Source: G965222335 sp965222335 (lineage in GTDB: Bacteria > Pseudomonadota > Gammaproteobacteria > Pseudomonadales > Halieaceae). Taken from it: a DNA stretch of 64,000 nucleotides. This document shows positions 60,115 through 64,000 of this stretch, piece after piece. The DNA lies in contig OZ244944.1 of assembly GCA_965222335.1 (NCBI GenBank), positions 3,410,001-3,474,000 on the forward strand, in the 5' to 3' direction. The translations under genes and the position numbers were made by a program. The first letter of the stretch is position 1; every line of letters starts with the position of its first letter. The notes beneath the pieces are model-generated. The model was not told the origin of the DNA and made no database searches. It saw nothing but the letters and a program-made list of their open reading frames with translations.

Positions 60115-61033
60115 AGCGCGTGCCCAGGATTCCCTGGCTGTAGTCAGAGGGGTCAAAGTTGGAGTGGTAATCACCGTAGCTGGCATAGACCTGGATCGCG
60201 GCCTGCGTCAGCACCGGCACCTCGACGTCCACCTGGAATCGCTGGCGCTCGTCTTTGCGGGGTTCGCCGATACTTGGGGTGTCTGCCGAGTAGTCCCGGT
60301 CTTCGTAGCGCCAGGCGAGTTCCAGTTTGATAAAGCGCGCGGGCAGTTCGAAGCGGTGAATGTAGCGCAGCTTGACCCCGTTTGAGCGATAGTCGAACTG
60401 GGCCGCCGTGGCATCCTCATCCTTGAATCTAATTCCGATATTGAAATAGCTGCGCAAACCCCGGCGGAAAAAGTACAGGTCTGCCTCACCTGCGTGGGTC
60501 GTGGCATCCCGCGTGGGGCTCTGGTCCAGGGTCTTGTCGGAATAAACGTAAGCACCGCGACCGAACCATTTCTTGCCCAGAAAGCCGGAGACCGAGGGTG
60601 ATACCCGTACCAGCTGCAGGAACTGGTCGCCATCCAGCAGTGAGTTGATGTAGAACACAGTGAGTCCGGCGTCCGCCAGGGTGAATTCCCGCTCCAGGTT
60701 GGCGCCCAGGATGTGGGTCTGGCGGTTAACGCCGTCAAACTCGCGGTAGATGTTCTGGTTGAAGTCGTAGGACAGGCCCAGCTCAGTGTGCTCACCGAGG
60801 GGCTTTTCCATACTCACTTCAGCGTCGAGGGTCGCGGCGTAGTCACTTTCATTGCTGCTGGCGTCCAGTTCGTCGACCGCGACGTTGCTGTCGTATTCCG
60901 CGCCCACGGCGATCTCCGCGGAGAAGCGCGCTGCGCGATCGACGGTGCCATTGGTGGTCTGTGCGAACACGGCGCCGTGCACACAGGCCAGCACGAGCCC
61001 CAGATAGCTCACCACGGCAGTGGGCCAAGGCAT
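60098..61033 (-). CDS. Outer-membrane beta-barrel protein
   Basis: 311 residues from the ATG at 61033 (AAGGA upstream); a signal peptide ends near AVFAQ. The mature protein is a series of alternating amphipathic strands (FSAEIAVGAEYDSNVAVDEL, TELGLSYDFNQNIYREF, GIRFKDEDATAAQFDYRSNGVKLRYIHRF) and ends in an aromatic residue, RFIYRW, as outer-membrane barrels do. It resembles the barrel part of DUF560/surface-lipoprotein-assembly-type proteins but lacks their TPR domain. It overlaps the protease gene's end by 17 bases, convergently. Confidence 0.82.
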   Translation of the reverse strand: MPWPTAVVSYLGLVLACVHGAVFAQTTNGTVDRAARFSAEIAVGAEYDSNVAVDELDASSNESDYAATLDAEVSMEKPLGEHTELGLSYDFNQNIYREFDGVNRQTHILGANLEREFTLADAGLTVFYINSLLDGDQFLQLVRVSPSVSGFLGKKWFGRGAYVYSDKTLDQSPTRDATTHAGEADLYFFRRGLRSYFNIGIRFKDEDATAAQFDYRSNGVKLRYIHRFELPARFIKLELAWRYEDRDYSADTPSIGEPRKDERQRFQVDVEVPVLTQAAIQVYASYGDYHSNFDPSDYSQGILGTRFIYRW

Positions 61034-61156
61034 TAATGGTATTCCTTGCGGCACAAAAAGGCTGGTCAGCCTAACCAAGACCGGCGAGGGTCACAAGTTT
61101 TACGTGCCCAATTGCGGCGACCGCGGTTAACATGGTCGCGGAGCGAGGAGGGACGG

Positions 61157-61936
61157 GTGAGTCTGGAACAGGACACAATCAACTATCTGGCAATGCCGGA
61201 CGGCGCCTCACTGGCCTATAGGCTGCAGCCAGGTTGTCGTCCCGGGGTGCTGTTCCTGCCCGGGTTCCGCTCGGATATGTCCGGCACCAAGGCCGAGGTG
61301 CTGGCGCAGTGGTGCAGTGAGCAGCAACGGGCCTACCTGCGTTTTGATTACCGCGGACATGGACGCTCCGGGGGTGAGTTCCGGGAGTGCAGTATCGGAA
61401 CCTGGCTGGAGGATACCCTGGCGATAGTCGATCGGGTGGCAGAAGGCCCGCTGGTCCTGGTGGGTTCCTCGATGGGGGGCTGGCTGGCCCTGCTCGCGGC
61501 CCGGGCGCGACCCGGACGGGTGGCTGGCCTGCTGGGTATTGCCGCGGCGCCGGATTTCACCGACCGCCTGTACCGGGAACGCCTGGATGACGCCCAGCGC
61601 GCCGCGCTGGAGCGCGAGGGTGAGTGCAAGATGCCCTCGGACTACGACGACGGCCCCTACATCATCTCCAGCCACCTGATCGAGGAGGCGCGACAGCACC
61701 AGCTGCTGACTGACCCCCTGATACTGGACTGCCCCGTGCGCCTGATCCAGGGCCAGCTTGACGATGCGGTGCCCTGGACCTCCGCAGTCACCCTGCTGAA
61801 CCACCTGCAGTCGCCGGACGCGGAGCTGCAACTGGTAAAGCATGGGGATCACCGGCTGTCCGCGCCGGGGGATCTGCAACGCATGCGGATAACTCTGGAG
61901 GCGCTGCTGGACAATTTGCCGCGGGCGGCGACATGA
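61157..61936 (+). CDS. Alpha/beta hydrolase
   Basis: 259 residues from a GTG start (GAGGAGG upstream); a longer reading from 61046 lacks a ribosome site. Nucleophile elbow GSSMGGW, oxyanion-loop LPGFRSDMSG, the acid in LIQGQLDDAVP and His in KHGDHRLS. The family is that of short esterases and ABHD10-like thioesterases (FLPGFxSDMxGxKA). It is followed by the EEP gene, whose ATG overlaps its stop (ATGA). Confidence 0.93.
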   Translation: MSLEQDTINYLAMPDGASLAYRLQPGCRPGVLFLPGFRSDMSGTKAEVLAQWCSEQQRAYLRFDYRGHGRSGGEFRECSIGTWLEDTLAIVDRVAEGPLVLVGSSMGGWLALLAARARPGRVAGLLGIAAAPDFTDRLYRERLDDAQRAALEREGECKMPSDYDDGPYIISSHLIEEARQHQLLTDPLILDCPVRLIQGQLDDAVPWTSAVTLLNHLQSPDAELQLVKHGDHRLSAPGDLQRMRITLEALLDNLPRAAT

Positions 61937-63024
61937 TCGTGCCGCTGTACTGGGGCAGTGTTGCCCTGCTGGCTCTGGCTACTGCCCTGCCGCTGCTGCG
62001 GTGGGAGTCCTGGTGGGTGCGGGGCCTGGATTTTCCCCGCCTGCAGCTGTCGTTCGTGGCTATTTTACTGTGCCTGGTGAGCCTGATCGGCATCTATCGC
62101 GGGTGGCCCCTGGCGGTTCCCGGCTTGCTGCTCTGTCTGGCCTGCCTGGCCTACCAGCTGAAATGGATTCTGCCCTACCTGCCGTTGTGGCCGAAAGAGG
62201 TTGCAGCGGCTCGTGTGGTGGAGCCGGGGCGGCATATCGCAATCCTTACCAGCAATGTGCTGACACCGAATCGCAACGGTGCTGGCCTGCTGGCGCTGGT
62301 ACGCGAGCACCAGCCTGACCTGCTGGTCACCCTGGAGTCTGACGGCTGGTGGGAAGAGCAGCTCGATCAGTTACTCGATGACTATCCGCATACCATCAAG
62401 TGCCCGCTGGACAACCTGTACGGCATGCACGTGTATTCACGCCTGCCGTTGGCGGAGTCCACCATCGAATTTTTGGTCGAGGACGACGTGCCTTCCATGC
62501 ATACCCTGGTCCACCTGCCCGCTGGGGACAGCGTACGCATGCACTTCCTGCACCCCGCGCCGCCGAGCCCCACGGAAAATGCGGCGTCTTCCGAGCGCGA
62601 TGCGGAGCTGGTCATGGTGGCGCGCAGCGTGGCCAACAACCCCGGGCCGGTGATTGTCACCGGGGACCTGAATGACGTGGCCTGGTCAGAGACCACACGC
62701 TTGTTCCAGCGGATCAGCGGCTTGCTGGACCCACGCATTGGGCGCGGGATGTTCAATACTTTTCACGCGAAGTACCCCTGGCTGCGCTGGCCCCTTGACC
62801 ATGTTTTCCACAGCACCCATTTCAAACTGGTCAAGCTGCAACGGCTGAGAGGCTACGGTTCTGACCACTTTCCGCTGCTGGCCACGCTGGCGCTGCAGCC
62901 GGTTCGCGCTCCCCGGGAGCAGGAAGCCCCCGACCCAGACAGCGACGATCGTGCCCTGGCCAGGGACAAGCTGGCGCAGATGGGCGTCAGTGCCGGTGAA
63001 GTGCCGGTGCCGGGGCGCCACTAG
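61933..63024 (+). CDS. Endonuclease/exonuclease/phosphatase (EEP)-family membrane protein
   Basis: 363 residues. Three N-terminal helices (about 5-20, 35-57, 60-80) are followed by the EEP catalytic domain with TSNVLTPNRNGAGLL, ESDGWW, TGDLNDVAWS and GSDHFPLLATL, the Asn/Asp/His set of the family. It probably cleaves a phosphodiester on the periplasmic side. Its ATG overlaps the hydrolase stop, so the two are an operon. Confidence 0.9.
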   Translation: MIVPLYWGSVALLALATALPLLRWESWWVRGLDFPRLQLSFVAILLCLVSLIGIYRGWPLAVPGLLLCLACLAYQLKWILPYLPLWPKEVAAARVVEPGRHIAILTSNVLTPNRNGAGLLALVREHQPDLLVTLESDGWWEEQLDQLLDDYPHTIKCPLDNLYGMHVYSRLPLAESTIEFLVEDDVPSMHTLVHLPAGDSVRMHFLHPAPPSPTENAASSERDAELVMVARSVANNPGPVIVTGDLNDVAWSETTRLFQRISGLLDPRIGRGMFNTFHAKYPWLRWPLDHVFHSTHFKLVKLQRLRGYGSDHFPLLATLALQPVRAPREQEAPDPDSDDRALARDKLAQMGVSAGEVPVPGRH

Positions 63025-63069
63025 CGGCCTGCCGGGCCTGCTTTAAGCATCCGCGCTCGACAGGGACCT

Positions 63070-64000
63070 TCAGGACTTGTGTGATTTTGGCGAAGGCTTG
63101 CCGGCGCCCTTGGTCTTACCCTTGCCCATGGCGTTGGACTTGGACTTGGACTTGGACTTGCGGGCAGTGGGGCGGCCTTCCGTGGGGCGGCCTTCCGTGG
63201 GGCGGCCTTCCGCGGGGCGGGCTTCCGTGGGGCGGGCTTCCGTGGGGCGGCCTTCCGTGGGGCGTTTTTTTGCCGGGCGCTGTTTTTTCGCGCCGTCCCC
63301 GCCGGTGCGACTGAGCTGCAGGCGCTGGCCACAGACCCAGACGGACTGCAGGTGCTGGAACAGGTCCGCGGGCATCCCCTCCGGCATGTCCACGGTGCTG
63401 TGGTCCTCGAACAGGGCGATATGGCCGATGTATTCACTGTCGATATCGGCCTCGTTGGCGATTGCGCCGACGATATTCCCTGGCTTGACCCCATGCTGCA
63501 GGCCCACCTCGATGCGGTAGCGCTCCATACCCTTGCCCGGCCCGGCGGGGGCCTCGCGCTTGTTGCGTGCGGACCCGGGTTTAGACGCACGCTCGCTGCG
63601 CGCCGGCGCGTCCCGGGGCGCCTTGGTTGGCGCTTCAGGGCGTGACTGAACGCTGCCGGGCTTGCCCTTGGGCAGGGCCAGCAGCGCCAGGGCGGCGGCA
63701 ATATCTGCCACCGGTACGCCGTGTTCCCGCTGGTAAGCCAGCACCATCTCGCGCAGGCCGTCCAGATCCTGGGTCGCCAGGGTTTCCGTTATCTGCTTCT
63801 GCAGGCGCGCGGCGCGCTTGTCCGCCACGTCCTCCGCGGTGGGCAGCTCCATGGTCTCGATCCGCCGCCCCGTGGCGCGCTCGATCGCGCGCAGCAGCCG
63901 CCGCTCGCGGTTGGCGGCGAACAGGATAGCCTCGCCGCTGCGGCCTGCGCGGCCGGTGCGCCCGATCCGGTGGACATAGGCCTCGGCATCGTAGGGAATG
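63070..64000 (-). CDS. DEAD-box ATP-dependent RNA helicase, DeaD/CsdA-like (N-terminus off the window)
   Basis: The last 309 codons of a helicase gene that runs off the right edge. Motif VI reads YVHRIGRTGRAGRSG near the edge. A DbpA-type RNA-binding domain follows (RYRIEVGLQHGVKPGNIVGAIANEADIDSEYIG...VWVCGQRLQLSR), which is found in DeaD and DbpA. The tail is a low-complexity basic region with six RPTE(G/A) units and KSKSKSKS. It helps ribosome assembly and mRNA handling, typically at low temperature. The upstream motifs I-V are not visible here. Confidence 0.95.
   Translation of the reverse strand, partial: IPYDAEAYVHRIGRTGRAGRSGEAILFAANRERRLLRAIERATGRRIETMELPTAEDVADKRAARLQKQITETLATQDLDGLREMVLAYQREHGVPVADIAAALALLALPKGKPGSVQSRPEAPTKAPRDAPARSERASKPGSARNKREAPAGPGKGMERYRIEVGLQHGVKPGNIVGAIANEADIDSEYIGHIALFEDHSTVDMPEGMPADLFQHLQSVWVCGQRLQLSRTGGDGAKKQRPAKKRPTEGRPTEARPTEARPAEGRPTEGRPTEGRPTARKSKSKSKSNAMGKGKTKGAGKPSPKSHKS
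63171..63260. repeat. Six tandem 15-bp repeats in the helicase tail
   Basis: Six consecutive units of GGCGGCCTTCCGTGG (single-base variants in two or three), encoding the pentapeptide R-P-T-E-G/A on the minus strand. A short TTGGAC array at 63134-63160 encodes the Lys-Ser tail. Repeat number is likely to vary between strains. Confidence 0.85.

Noticed and set aside
63171..63260. Tandem 15-bp repeats as a possible CRISPR array
   Set aside because: There are no spacers; the repeats are in frame and code a pentapeptide in the helicase tail.
1..64000. tRNA, rRNA, riboswitch, prophage or insertion sequence
   Set aside because: None of the usual sequence signs (tRNA cloverleaf and CCA end, rRNA cores, transposase motifs, terminal inverted repeats) were recognised by eye; a covariance-model search would be needed to exclude small RNAs.

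Overview
The window is a dense, high-GC chromosomal segment with short intergenic gaps, Shine-Dalgarno-led genes and several TonB, outer-membrane and lipoprotein products, so it is Gram-negative. The mix of PQQ dehydrogenases, luciferase-like monooxygenases, sterol-desaturase-family enzymes, a CYP51-type P450, OYE-type flavoenzymes, a TerB-fused DevA exporter ATPase and an EAL protein suggests a marine, lipid-degrading gammaproteobacterium, perhaps of the Halieaceae. That assignment is an inference from gene content. No rRNA, tRNA, CRISPR array, prophage or intact insertion sequence was seen.

Region 1 (1-35.5 kb) is an accessory oxidative-catabolism island: P450s, a ferredoxin, two KstD/fumarate-reductase-type flavoproteins, a KshA-like Rieske oxygenase, a sterol-desaturase-family hydroxylase, a TauD oxygenase, an OYE/FeS reductase, an aldehyde dehydrogenase, several short-chain dehydrogenases, three luciferase-like oxidoreductases, two PQQ dehydrogenases, an EcKL-type kinase, a TonB receptor, an MFS carrier, and tandem-MarR and TetR regulators. 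Together they look like uptake and stepwise oxidation of a hydrophobic polycyclic or isoprenoid compound, with a steroid or sterol-like substrate as the leading guess. Two recurring DNA signals tie the island together. One is a 46-bp three-half-site block built on TTGAC, at three promoters, one of them that of the tandem-MarR gene itself. The other is an 18-bp palindrome, ACATT-N8-AATGT, in seven intergenic regions.

Region 2 (35.6-48.3 kb) holds a crotonase, two overlapping small lipoproteins, a gluzincin-like protease, a second sterol desaturase with the third 46-bp block, a flavin-binding split-barrel protein, a class II aldolase, a DevBCA-type ABC exporter whose ATPase carries a C-terminal TerB-like domain, an OmpA-like lipoprotein, a CSS-motif EAL phosphodiesterase, an unknown lipoprotein and a secreted M20 amidohydrolase.

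Region 3 (48.3-54.1 kb) is a second small catabolic cluster: a luciferase-like enzyme divergent from an OYE/FeS reductase - SDR - metallo-beta-lactamase/alkylsulfatase-like - VOC operon.

Region 4 (54.1-64 kb) has an MscS channel, a DUF3667 membrane protein, a 0.7-kb gene-free stretch, and an ECF sigma/anti-sigma pair divergent from a remarkable subtilase. About 200 residues of that subtilase are an acidic Val-Glu-x-x tetrad repeat. Matching ECF-type promoter elements face both ways between the sigma gene and the protease. The window ends with an outer-membrane barrel, an alpha/beta hydrolase, an EEP-family hydrolase and the C-terminal part of a DEAD-box RNA helicase.
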